A stretch of DNA of 64,000 bases from NCBI GenBank assembly GCA_021323945.1, contig JAJPKA010000003.1:197429-261428 (forward strand), read 5' to 3'. Numbering within the stretch: position 1 is the stretch's first letter; each line of letters opens with the position of its first letter. Below, one piece after another: positions 1 to 6,992 of the stretch. The notes under the pieces are model-generated. The model did not search any database. It saw only the letters and a program-made list of their open reading frames with translations, and was not told where the DNA came from. The stretch is from Pseudomonadota bacterium (GTDB taxonomy: Bacteria > Desulfobacterota > Binatia > Binatales > Binataceae). Position numbers and translations under genes: made by a program.

Positions 1-26
1 TCAACCAGGGCTATCCCCCAAGCGCC

Positions 27-776
27 TCAGGTCGGTCTGCGCGCAACACGCGGGCGCCACTGCCAATACGACCGCAGATCAACCGCGAAACTCCAGGCGT
101 TGCGGGGCTGGTTGATCAAATGCACCAGTTCGTCACAAATCGCCTCGGTGGCAACGAAATGATCCGGATCCTCCTCGGGAGCCCCTTCCGTAATCCGTGG
201 CAGCCCCACCGCGCCGTCAACGTCGAGGGTCGCGGCATGCACCCCGCGATGCATGAACTCATAAGCGCAAGATTCGGCGAGAGCCCGTTGGGCAACCTTG
301 GACGCATTATAGGCGGAGTACTGCGCGGGACCGCCTCGGGTCTCCGAACCGAGGATAAAGATAATAGTGCCTGACCCGCGCTCGGCCATTTTGCCGACAA
401 CCGCCTGGGTCGCATAAAAAGGCCCATAACAATTAACTTTCAGCTGGAAATCGAACTCTTCCTCGGTGATCTCAGTAAACGGTTTTCGCAGGTAGGCCCC
501 GGCATTATTGATCAGTACCGAAATCGGCCCAAATTCACGCTCTACCGCTGCGACAGCCGCCAGCACTTGCTCCTTTTTCGAAACGTCAGTCGGTGTGACG
601 AGCGCCTTGCCCCCTTGTCGGCGAATCAGTTCTGCGGTCTCCTCGAGCTGAGACTTGGTGCGTGCTATCAATCCGCAGGCGTAACCCTCGCGGGCCATCC
701 GCTGCGCGATCTCGCGGCCAATTCCTCGCCCGGCGCCCGTGATCAATGCAACTTTGGACTCTGCCATGTCGGGCAT
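27..776 (-). CDS. SDR family NAD(P)-dependent oxidoreductase
   Basis: Classical short-chain dehydrogenase/reductase of about 249 residues, expected to be cytosolic and to interconvert an alcohol and a ketone with NAD(P). The protein shows the cofactor motif TGAGRGIG near the N-terminus, the NNAG motif, and the catalytic YSAYNASK (YxxxK), all at the usual spacing. The longest frame opens with a GTG at 791; ATG codons at 776 and 767 place the first beta strand (KVALITG) closer to the N-terminus, and I chose 776. The gene stands alone on the minus strand ahead of the window edge. The substrate cannot be read from the sequence. Confidence 0.9.
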   Translation of the reverse strand: MPDMAESKVALITGAGRGIGREIAQRMAREGYACGLIARTKSQLEETAELIRRQGGKALVTPTDVSKKEQVLAAVAAVEREFGPISVLINNAGAYLRKPFTEITEEEFDFQLKVNCYGPFYATQAVVGKMAERGSGTIIFILGSETRGGPAQYSAYNASKVAQRALAESCAYEFMHRGVHAATLDVDGAVGLPRITEGAPEEDPDHFVATEAICDELVHLINQPRNAWSFAVDLRSYWQWRPRVARRPT

Positions 777-861
777 CTTAGCGTGAGCCACGCCTTTTCG
801 GAACCGTCGCCGCGCTGTTTTGTCAGCCCAGCAGATAAACCGCTGACGATGGCGCGAGCAG

Positions 862-1578
862 TCATCGCTCGTTGTGAAGGCGATCCCATTCGTCGCCGAC
901 TTCGCAAATACCCTGGTAGAAGAGCTTTTCGCCTATGAGTGCGGAGTCCAATCCGGCAAGAATCTCGGCGCGCTCGACCTCGCTCATCACCTTGCGCGAA
1001 ATAGGTTCCCAGACCTGCGCACCAGCGTGATCCTGATCGGCCTTGAGGTGGTACGTAAAGAAGAATACCTGCTGATCGTTAAGTCCGAAGGTTTTCTTCC
1101 AGGCTTCGGGCATGAAGTTGTTTTGCGGCAGCGTACTCAAGATGAATTCGTCGACGGAGGTGGTGAGCCAGCCGGCGATCCAATGGCGGTTGCGGCAAAC
1201 GTTCTCCCAGACATTGAACGCGGCGTCGACCAGCGGATGAGCTCTGACGGTATCCATTTCGTGATCGGTAAGCCCAATATTGCGACCCATTTGCCGCAGC
1301 AGTGCGGTGTGGCCGGTGCCGATTTGATCGTCCATCACCAACTCCTGCCTGATCTGGCCAATCGTCTTGCGCACGACCTCGAGATCGGGACACCGGCTCA
1401 TCCAAGCCGGACGCAGGACCGAACTCAGCAGGCGATTACGCAAGATGTGCTGGAGCATGTAAGCGCGTCCCCGCCCGGGCGTCAGGGGATCGCAGAACCA
1501 ACTGATTTCCCGACCTGCTTTCAGAGTGCGGTCAGCGATTTCGTCGATTAAGCTCTTCGCTTGCGGTTGTTCGTGCAT
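862..1578 (-). CDS. Heme-oxygenase-like putative di-iron oxidase (PqqC/TENA/CADD-like fold)
   Basis: An all-helical protein of 238 residues resembling the PqqC/TENA/THI-4 and iron-containing redox enzyme families. The C-terminal half has H177-x3-D181-x2-H184 (TYHLKADQDH), the ligand pattern of heme-oxygenase-like di-iron oxidases such as CADD and UndA. Upstream lie D83-x6-H90, where the family normally has E-x6-H, and E125 (VWENV) as a possible third carboxylate. Known members perform oxygen-dependent reactions such as decarboxylation, N-oxygenation or para-aminobenzoate formation; which applies here is unknown. A zinc-ribbon gene lies 70 bases upstream on the same strand, so the two are probably cotranscribed. 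Fold assignment is fairly secure; catalytic class is inference. Confidence 0.7.
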   Translation of the reverse strand: MHEQPQAKSLIDEIADRTLKAGREISWFCDPLTPGRGRAYMLQHILRNRLLSSVLRPAWMSRCPDLEVVRKTIGQIRQELVMDDQIGTGHTALLRQMGRNIGLTDHEMDTVRAHPLVDAAFNVWENVCRNRHWIAGWLTTSVDEFILSTLPQNNFMPEAWKKTFGLNDQQVFFFTYHLKADQDHAGAQVWEPISRKVMSEVERAEILAGLDSALIGEKLFYQGICEVGDEWDRLHNER

Positions 1579-1648
1579 AGGTCCCGCTATTTGTGGGTCG
1601 TTCTCTGGTCACAAGCTGAACGAACGCCGATGCTGGGTGGCGCAATGG

Positions 1649-1912
1649 TCAGGGGTCGCGCTGGGCAATCGAGCGCGCACGTTCGCTTTGATAACCGCAT
1701 TGACAGCCTAACAGCCCTGTCGCGTAAAGCTCCAACTGATCGTTGACGATCCGACGGGCAATTCCCGGTAACAATCTGTCACCGACCGAGCCGAGCGCCC
1801 TACCGCATCTCTCGCATCGCAAACGATAATACGTTCCGTATGTGGCGATGCCCTCAACTTCAATGCCCACGATCGCATAGGCATCGCGAATCTCGTCGAG
1901 GATTGCATTCAT
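1649..1912 (-). CDS. Small zinc-ribbon-like hypothetical protein
   Basis: An 87-residue protein of unknown function. It has C33-x2-C36 (CERCG) and C70-x-C72 (CQCG), which could form one zinc site. A good ribosome-binding sequence (AGGAAAAG) lies about 7 bases before the ATG at 1912, which supports a real gene. It precedes the putative di-iron oxidase on the same strand. It may be a small metal-binding accessory protein, but nothing in the sequence proves this. Confidence 0.6.
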   Translation of the reverse strand: MNAILDEIRDAYAIVGIEVEGIATYGTYYRLRCERCGRALGSVGDRLLPGIARRIVNDQLELYATGLLGCQCGYQSERARSIAQRDP

Positions 1913-1977
1913 TCGCTTTTCCTGACCACGTTGAGCTCACGGGCCGGTCATTGACATGAGCATTGAGACGATGCTTT

Positions 1978-2814
1978 TCACAGCCGGCTGTCCAGCCTGA
2001 GCCCGAGCAACTCATGGGCGAGGTGAAAGCCAAGATCTTGCACGATCAATCGTTTCCACGGCCGTCGCACAACAGCACTGGTCAAGCGTCTCACGCTCCG
2101 TGGCTTTTTCATTATCTTGTCCGCGATCTCCCACGCTCTCGGCAACAAACGCTCGAGCGGCATCACTTCGTTAACGAGTCCGATCTCCTTGGCGGTATGA
2201 GCGTCGATCTTGTCACTGGTGTAAAGGTAATACGCGGCTCGCTTCAGACCCATCAACTCCTGGAACGTCAAACCCTGCCCGTCACCCGGAACAGCGCCTA
2301 AATCGCCAAAATGGGGATCGAACAGAACTGCATGATCCGCGCATAATGTGATATCGCACAGCAGAGCAAACTCCGTGTGGAACCCGGGCCCGTTGATGCA
2401 AGCGATTGTCGGTATGTCGAGATTGAAGACGAATGCCTCCAAGAGCTTGGTCGCGTCCCAATAGATGTGATCGTAGAAGGCATCCGAGGGCATCTCGGCG
2501 ATCGGTTGCTCGCCCATCGACCGATCAAAACCAGCTATCCAGTGGTCACCAGTTCCGCTAAGGATCAACAGCTCATTGTCGGGATCGTTACCGATATCCA
2601 TCCACAGCTGGGGCCAGTCGTTGTGCACGGCAAGATTGAAGATCAGAGGTCCGCCGTCGGTATGCATCTGGACCTGAAGAATGCCGTTGCGACGCTCCAT
2701 CTTGAAGTGTTTGGCATACTTCTCTTTATATTGGTCGAATCGCGGCCGTGTGACCAATCCCAAGCGCTGTTCGCGCGCCCGCGCATTCGCGCGTTCGTCA
2801 TGTTCCACGCTCAT
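1978..2814 (-). CDS. Enoyl-CoA hydratase/isomerase (crotonase) family protein
   Basis: A crotonase-fold protein of 278 residues with about 40 extra N-terminal residues. The stretch around H146 (GFHTEFALLCDI), D166 (FDPHF) and VPGDG (175-179) resembles 6-oxocamphor hydrolase, in which a His and an Asp at these places serve in carbon-carbon bond cleavage of a cyclic beta-diketone. Ordinary enoyl-CoA hydratases have two glutamates in this area. A GGAGCGAAGAG ribosome site precedes the ATG at 2814. I infer a crotonase that may hydrolyse a C-C bond rather than hydrate an enoyl-CoA; the superfamily is certain, the reaction is not. Confidence 0.8.
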   Translation of the reverse strand: MSVEHDERANARAREQRLGLVTRPRFDQYKEKYAKHFKMERRNGILQVQMHTDGGPLIFNLAVHNDWPQLWMDIGNDPDNELLILSGTGDHWIAGFDRSMGEQPIAEMPSDAFYDHIYWDATKLLEAFVFNLDIPTIACINGPGFHTEFALLCDITLCADHAVLFDPHFGDLGAVPGDGQGLTFQELMGLKRAAYYLYTSDKIDAHTAKEIGLVNEVMPLERLLPRAWEIADKIMKKPRSVRRLTSAVVRRPWKRLIVQDLGFHLAHELLGLRLDSRL

Positions 2815-3158
2815 CGCTCTTCGCTCCCTTCGATCGGGTTACTCCGCGATCGTCAATTGCAGCCTTCAACCACGCCTTCGTTCCCCTGATCGTTATCGCC
2901 GGATGCGGCTAAATTCAAATGCGAGCTCGTGGCTCTGGTAGCGCCCAACCCGATGCGGAATTGGCGAGTAAGCAACCGAAAAAGCGAGTCTGGGGTCTGA
3001 CCGGACATCCAGAACAATCTAAGACAACATCCATCCCGCGCCGCGGTTAAGCGAGAACCGCTCAATTTGCCGTGTGCTGTCAGGCTTTCGATGGGCCATC
3101 CAGGACCGTGTTGGGCCCCACTCAAGAGCGTTTAGGGCGACGCGTTTCGCCCGTCGAT

Positions 3159-3194
3159 GCGCCAAATAGTTGGCGCGACGCCAAATTGATGGCG
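3159..3194. promoter_or_regulatory. Tandem inverted repeats, possible operator
   Basis: The first unit is GCGCCAA-ATAG-TTGGCGC, a perfect 7-bp dyad with a 4-base centre (3159-3176). The second is CGCCA-AATTGA-TGGCG (3179-3194), also perfect. Their centres are 19 bases apart, close to two helical turns, and share the half-site CGCCAA/TGGCG. Such an arrangement fits a pair of dimeric regulator sites, though hairpin formation in RNA is also possible. No bound regulator is known. Confidence 0.35.
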
Positions 3195-3230
3195 CCACCG
3201 TCCGGTCCGAAGCGGGGCGATGAATCGCGC

Positions 3231-3257
3231 CGACTTGAAGTTTAATTCGTCAAGTCG
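3231..3257. repeat. 8-bp inverted repeat
   Basis: CGACTTGA (3231-3238) and TCAAGTCG (3250-3257) are perfect inverted arms around an 11-base AT-rich centre. It could be an operator or a weak hairpin; there is no U-tract on either side. Confidence 0.35.
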
Positions 3258-3301
3258 AGGGATTGCTGCTAATAATACAGCAAAGGTCAGTGGCCGCAAC
3301 G

Positions 3302-3333
3302 GGAGCTGAGCCGAGTATCAGCGACTCAGCTCC
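3302..3333 (-). terminator. Hairpin after the XRE gene
   Basis: GGAGCTGAG (3302-3310) pairs perfectly with CTCAGCTCC (3325-3333) around a 14-base loop, 14 bases past the stop codon of the XRE gene in its direction of transcription. No clear U-tract follows, so termination is plausible but unproven. Confidence 0.45.
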
Positions 3334-3347
3334 TGTCGGCCGGCGGC

Positions 3348-3782
3348 TTATTTGCTTTCCGGAATATCGCGGATAAGGGTCAGGATTGCCAGAAATTCTT
3401 TTGCGGTCAGGGCAGTTCCCAAAAGGCTCAGATGTTCAAGTACCTGAAGTTCCCGTTTGGTCACGTGGTAGCGTGCCAACAGGGCATGGTCCTTGATGAA
3501 CCGCTGCCACGAGGGTGTCGTCTTTTTGGGGGGCTCAGTCTGGTTTGAAGTCAATAAGGCCTTGGCCTCGGGATGAGCCAATACCAGCAGCTCTTGCCGG
3601 TCAAGCCCCAAGGTGTCGGCGAGTCGCGCCACTAACTTGAGCGACGGCTTACGCCGACCACTCTCGATGAATGCCACGTGGCTGGCCTCAACCCCTAATT
3701 TCTGGGCCAGGGAGCGCTGAGTCAATCCGAGAGCCTCCCGGCGAGTCTTCAAAAATTCTCCCAGCTTATTCATCTGCTTCAT
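3348..3782 (-). CDS. XRE family transcriptional regulator
   Basis: A 144-residue DNA-binding protein with an N-terminal helix-turn-helix of the Cro/CI type (residues 7-65). Recognisable pieces are LGEFLKTRREALGLTQ, LAQKLGV and FIESGRRKPS. The C-terminal half, rich in helices, does not match a domain I know. Its ATG overlaps the stop of the upstream metallopeptidase gene by four bases (ATGA), so the two are translationally coupled. It probably represses its own operon or a distant target and may be cleaved by its partner. Confidence 0.9.
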   Translation of the reverse strand: MKQMNKLGEFLKTRREALGLTQRSLAQKLGVEASHVAFIESGRRKPSLKLVARLADTLGLDRQELLVLAHPEAKALLTSNQTEPPKKTTPSWQRFIKDHALLARYHVTKRELQVLEHLSLLGTALTAKEFLAILTLIRDIPESK

Positions 3783-4612
3783 GTGTTGTACTCGTCCAGT
3801 AACGCCCGACGCAGCTTCGCATAATGGACGAGTGCTGCAAGAGCGTGAAATCGTTTTTTAGCTCCGCGAATTTGCATGAAACGGAAGCCATAACGACCAG
3901 CGACGTATTCCAGGAGGCGCGCGAAGGTCGGGTCAGGTAAGCCGCGCTCGCGACCCTCGCTCGACGCCGGGTCGCGAACGCCAAAGAGCGAGCGTGCAAT
4001 CGGGGCCGGAAAGATGCCCAGACTCACCAGCGTATCAGCCGCCAGCTCTCCAGGCTCGGTCAGGTGCTCCTGGAAACCGGTTTGTGACAATAGGTGCGTC
4101 TCGTTCCTTTTACCGAAGATCTCTGCTGTCAAGTGGTGTCCCATTTCATGATCGAGCGCTACTCCTACGACGGCCGGCGGGTGCGCGGTATTCACGAAAA
4201 TCAACGGTCGTTTGCGGATTTCATCGATTCGGTTGAGGTAAAACCCGAGCAGAGCCAAGCCGTCTTTCCAAGGCAGGCTGGCAAACTTGAAATCCACGCC
4301 AAAGGTCGACCAGCGCCGCACGAACTCGTTCGGCGAGACCAGCGTGACCGGATGTCGATTAAGACCCGGCCAGACACGGGCTTTTCCCTCGCGAGCAATC
4401 TCTTTGATCTCCCAACGGCTGAGACAGCGGCGTAGAGCTTGGCCGTAATTCGTGCGAATTAGCCCGTTGACTTCGCGTTCAAGCTCGACGACACCCCCCG
4501 GTTCTTTCCTTTCACTCACACTGGCAGCGGCCGAGATCTCACGTACCAGGCTGAGAAAGCCACCGGTCCGGCGCTCGGCAGCCGAATTTTCTCGACCTAT
4601 GGGTAAGGCCAT
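3779..4612 (-). CDS. ImmA/IrrE-like zinc metallopeptidase
   Basis: A protein of about 277 residues with a zincin signature: HEMGH (in LDHEMGHHL) followed about 33 residues later by EPGELAAD, which can supply the third ligand. This resembles ImmA/IrrE (COG2856), which cleave XRE-type repressors in mobile elements and in the Deinococcus stress response. The frame can open with TTG at 4693, but an ATG at 4612 with GGGGGAAAC just before it is the better start. It is cotranscribed with the XRE gene. The N-terminal 90 residues are unfamiliar. Family assignment rests on motif and gene pairing. Confidence 0.7.
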   Translation of the reverse strand: MALPIGRENSAAERRTGGFLSLVREISAAASVSERKEPGGVVELEREVNGLIRTNYGQALRRCLSRWEIKEIAREGKARVWPGLNRHPVTLVSPNEFVRRWSTFGVDFKFASLPWKDGLALLGFYLNRIDEIRKRPLIFVNTAHPPAVVGVALDHEMGHHLTAEIFGKRNETHLLSQTGFQEHLTEPGELAADTLVSLGIFPAPIARSLFGVRDPASSEGRERGLPDPTFARLLEYVAGRYGFRFMQIRGAKKRFHALAALVHYAKLRRALLDEYNT

Positions 4613-4969
4613 GTTTCCCCCGGGCTTTTGCCCACTGCCCAAGATTACTCCAGTTAACCATCTGAGAGCAAGCCTTTTTTGACTGTCTAGCAAGGACGAC
4701 GAATGCTAAACACAGCACGACATTGCATGCTGGGAGTCACAGTAGCCTAACTTCCTGTAAGCAAGCTTTGCCGCAGGTAACTGGTTATAGATGGATTAAT
4801 CGTAAGACGTCGCTAAATCAGCTAAGCTCGCCCCATGTTTTGGCTCTGCCAGGCAGCGCCACCCCCTCCAACTGTACTCCAGTTCCTCCCTTCTCGCGCC
4901 CCTCCGCTCGATAGCACAGTTCGGGGGAACAACATCTGCAAATGTCATAACGCAGGAGGACATTTTCCT
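4613..4969. other. Intergenic region between divergent genes
   Basis: These 357 bases separate the minus-strand peptidase gene from the plus-strand GNAT-like gene. Both promoters should be here. The segment is AT-richer than its surroundings, but I cannot name a convincing -35/-10 pair, and the frames inside it have no ribosome site. A start-codon choice at 4835 would extend the GNAT-like gene into it, which I reject because of the strong AGGAGGA at 4954-4960. Confidence 0.4.
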
Positions 4970-5683
4970 ATGCAACTTCGTTTACTCACCACCAACGTTG
5001 AGCGCAGCGTCTTTCTGGCACGGCTCGAGCAGGCCCGCGCTCGGCACGGCGCCAGCTTCCGCGAAAATAGCCAATCTCGAGCGCTTAATCAGCGACGGCT
5101 CGAATGCTCTCGGCTTTATGGTTTGTTCGAAAGTGACGGCGCGCCGCCTTCGGCAATGTTGGCAGGCGTGGCGATGCACGACCTTCGGTCCTTCCCTCAG
5201 AGCTGTCCCGAGCCCAATTTGTCGCACTTGCCGCCGGAAACGGTCGCCGAATGCAGCGACCACTGGTCGCTGTCGAATGGAGCCGGCATGGTGGCATGGG
5301 CCGGGCTCGCAGTGCCGATGCGGTTGCTCGGCATCACTACCGTGCTTGCCTATCTGGCGGCAAGCGATGATCAGTGCGCGCATGCCGGCTTCTATCGATT
5401 GATGGGTTTCCAGCCACTCGGACCGAAGGTGCCGCATCCTTTCGTCGAAACTCCAGAGGGCGACAAGCTGATGGTCCAACCTGTGGTGCTGCAGGGCGAT
5501 GCCTTTGACCGCGCGATGAAGGCTTTATCGATTGCCTGCACTGATTATTCTGACGACGCACGCATTTTCGATCTCAAAAATGTGCGCTCGCTGATGCGGT
5601 TGGCATCTGTTCGTCAACGGGAATACGTGTCGGTTACCAAACCAGTAGGTGAGAATGACGCAGTTGAAACCGCTCGCTCATAA
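4970..5683 (+). CDS. GNAT-like / N-acyltransferase-like protein
   Basis: A 237-residue protein with a distant acyltransferase signature: the segment FYRLMGFQPLGP (about residues 142-153) matches the last helix and strand of GNAT folds, and the general layout recalls N-acyl amino acid synthases of the FeeM kind. The acetyl-CoA binding loop (Q/RxxGxG/A) is not obvious, so the donor might be acyl carrier protein. The ATG at 4970 follows AGGAGGA by nine bases. A fatty-acid desaturase starts 51 bases downstream, which would suit a pathway making or modifying an acylated product. Function remains inference. Confidence 0.5.
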   Translation: MQLRLLTTNVERSVFLARLEQARARHGASFRENSQSRALNQRRLECSRLYGLFESDGAPPSAMLAGVAMHDLRSFPQSCPEPNLSHLPPETVAECSDHWSLSNGAGMVAWAGLAVPMRLLGITTVLAYLAASDDQCAHAGFYRLMGFQPLGPKVPHPFVETPEGDKLMVQPVVLQGDAFDRAMKALSIACTDYSDDARIFDLKNVRSLMRLASVRQREYVSVTKPVGENDAVETARS

Positions 5684-5734
5684 CCACAAGTCAACAGAAA
5701 TCAATCAACAGCTACTTAGCCGGTGGGGGTCACA

Positions 5735-6775
5735 ATGAACGTGAGTTTCGAATCAGGGCAAGCGGGGCAAACGCACGAATATCATTCGTCGCGAGTTACG
5801 ACCCCGATCAAATTGAATAAGGAAGACCTGCAAGTTCTTTCCCAAGTAAACCCATACCTCAGCAGTTGTCATATTTTGCTGGAATGGAGCGTAATCCTGC
5901 TGGCCGCCACTGTCTGTCATCACTTCTGGAATCCACTGCTCTATCTAGCCACCGTCGTGATCATCGGTGCAAGGCAACACGCACTTCTCGTTCTCATGCA
6001 TGACGGTACCCACTATCGCCTGTTTCGCAACCGCCGCGTGAACGATTGGGTGACCGAAGTTCTGTTGGCTTGGCCCCACCTGGTCACAATGCGCGCTTAT
6101 CGGGAAAATCATCTGGCTCACCACAACTACGTGAACACTGACAAAGATCCCGACTGGCGCCGCAAAAAAGACAATCCGGAATGGCATTTTCCCCAACCGA
6201 TCAAAAGCCTGTCGGGAATTTTCGTGCGCGATCTGATCGGAATTGGCGGCGTCAACCTGATCCGGTTGGCATCGTCACTGAAATCGGCAGCGCGCAAGCC
6301 TGACAAGAACGTTTCGCGTATACGGCTTGCCTTTTATGTTGCTGTTGTCGGCGGCCTGGTAGTAAGCGGATGTGGTTCAGACCTGGTATTGTACTGGATT
6401 GTTCCGTTCTTCACCTGGCTGGTCTTTGTGATGCGCGTGCGCAGTCTTGCCGAACACTTCGCCATCGAAAATCGAGCGGGCATCTATGGCCAAACCCGTA
6501 CCACGCAGACAGGCCTTTTAAGCCGGATCTTCCTTGCGCCGAAGAACGTGAACTACCATATCGAGCATCACTTTTTCCCGAGCGTGCCTTTTTATCGGCT
6601 GCCTGAACTTCACTCACTACTGATGACGAATCCCGAGTTTGCTCACGGCGCGCACATAACCAAGGGCTATGGAAGGGTGTTGCTGGAATGCCTCGGGCGG
6701 GGCACGAGCCGCACTCACCCCTCGGCTGCAACTATCGCCTCCCAGGTAACGCCGCTCGCGATGGCCGAATCTTGA
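5735..6775 (+). CDS. Membrane fatty acid desaturase
   Basis: An integral membrane di-iron desaturase of 346 residues. Three histidine boxes are present: HDGTH (about 88-92), HLAHH (about 125-129) and HIEHH (about 273-277), which ligate the two irons; hydrophobic segments lie between them. It introduces a double bond (or another oxidation) into an acyl chain using O2 and an electron donor. A GTG at 5723 is in frame, but the ATG at 5735 follows GGTGGGGGT and is preferred. It pairs with the GNAT-like gene upstream; a long hairpin follows its stop. Confidence 0.9.
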   Translation: MNVSFESGQAGQTHEYHSSRVTTPIKLNKEDLQVLSQVNPYLSSCHILLEWSVILLAATVCHHFWNPLLYLATVVIIGARQHALLVLMHDGTHYRLFRNRRVNDWVTEVLLAWPHLVTMRAYRENHLAHHNYVNTDKDPDWRRKKDNPEWHFPQPIKSLSGIFVRDLIGIGGVNLIRLASSLKSAARKPDKNVSRIRLAFYVAVVGGLVVSGCGSDLVLYWIVPFFTWLVFVMRVRSLAEHFAIENRAGIYGQTRTTQTGLLSRIFLAPKNVNYHIEHHFFPSVPFYRLPELHSLLMTNPEFAHGAHITKGYGRVLLECLGRGTSRTHPSAATIASQVTPLAMAES

Positions 6776-6792
6776 TCGTATCTCCTGATACA

Positions 6793-6841
6793 GGCGAAAG
6801 GATGAAGCGCAAGCCGTTGTGAATCGCTTCATCTTTTCGCC
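6793..6841 (+). terminator. Long hairpin after desaturase gene
   Basis: Two 17-base arms (6793-6809 and 6825-6841) pair with only one G-U wobble around a 15-base loop. The 3' arm contains four U residues and ends 66 bases past the stop codon of the desaturase gene. It is likely an intrinsic terminator or an RNA-stabilising structure. Confidence 0.6.
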
Positions 6842-6880
6842 GCTCGGGGCGTGCGACTACAATCGGATCGATGGATAGCC

Positions 6881-6931
6881 ACCCTTCCGGTTAAAAGTCT
6901 GGGCGACGGGTGACAGATGAACCGGAAGGGT
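6881..6931 (+). promoter_or_regulatory. Hairpin in leader of MaoC-like gene
   Basis: ACCCTTCCGGTT (6881-6892) and AACCGGAAGGGT (6920-6931) are perfect 12-bp arms around a 27-base purine-rich loop, followed at once by CTTTT. It sits 62 bases before the MaoC-like start codon. It could terminate readthrough from the desaturase gene or act as an attenuator in the downstream leader. I could not match it to a known riboswitch. Confidence 0.45.
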
Positions 6932-6992
6932 CTTTTGCGCCGGAACGAAGTCGAAGACCGTGGCTGCCATCGAAGGAGGATCCGAACATTTC

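Larger units (their letters stand above)
2815..3347. other. Intergenic region with several inverted repeats
   Basis: These 533 bases lie between two minus-strand genes and hold no convincing gene. A 90-codon minus-strand frame opens with TTG and lacks a ribosome site. The stretch carries a tandem pair of short inverted repeats (3159-3194), an 8-bp inverted repeat (3231-3257) and a terminator-like hairpin (3302-3333), each listed separately. The promoter of the crotonase gene should lie here, but I see no clear -35/-10 pair. Confidence 0.5.

Noticed and set aside
874-1551. 225-codon open frame on the plus strand
   Set aside because: It is fully antisense to the heme-oxygenase-like gene, has no ribosome site, and its protein lacks any recognisable motif.
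2853-3125. 90-codon minus-strand frame in an intergenic region
   Set aside because: It begins with TTG, has no ribosome site and overlaps the expected promoter of the crotonase gene; the protein resembles nothing I know.
6881-6940. Possible riboswitch (fluoride, guanidine or ykkC type) before the MaoC-like gene
   Set aside because: The hairpin is perfect, but I could not match the conserved bases of any riboswitch class known to me; kept only as a hairpin of unknown role.
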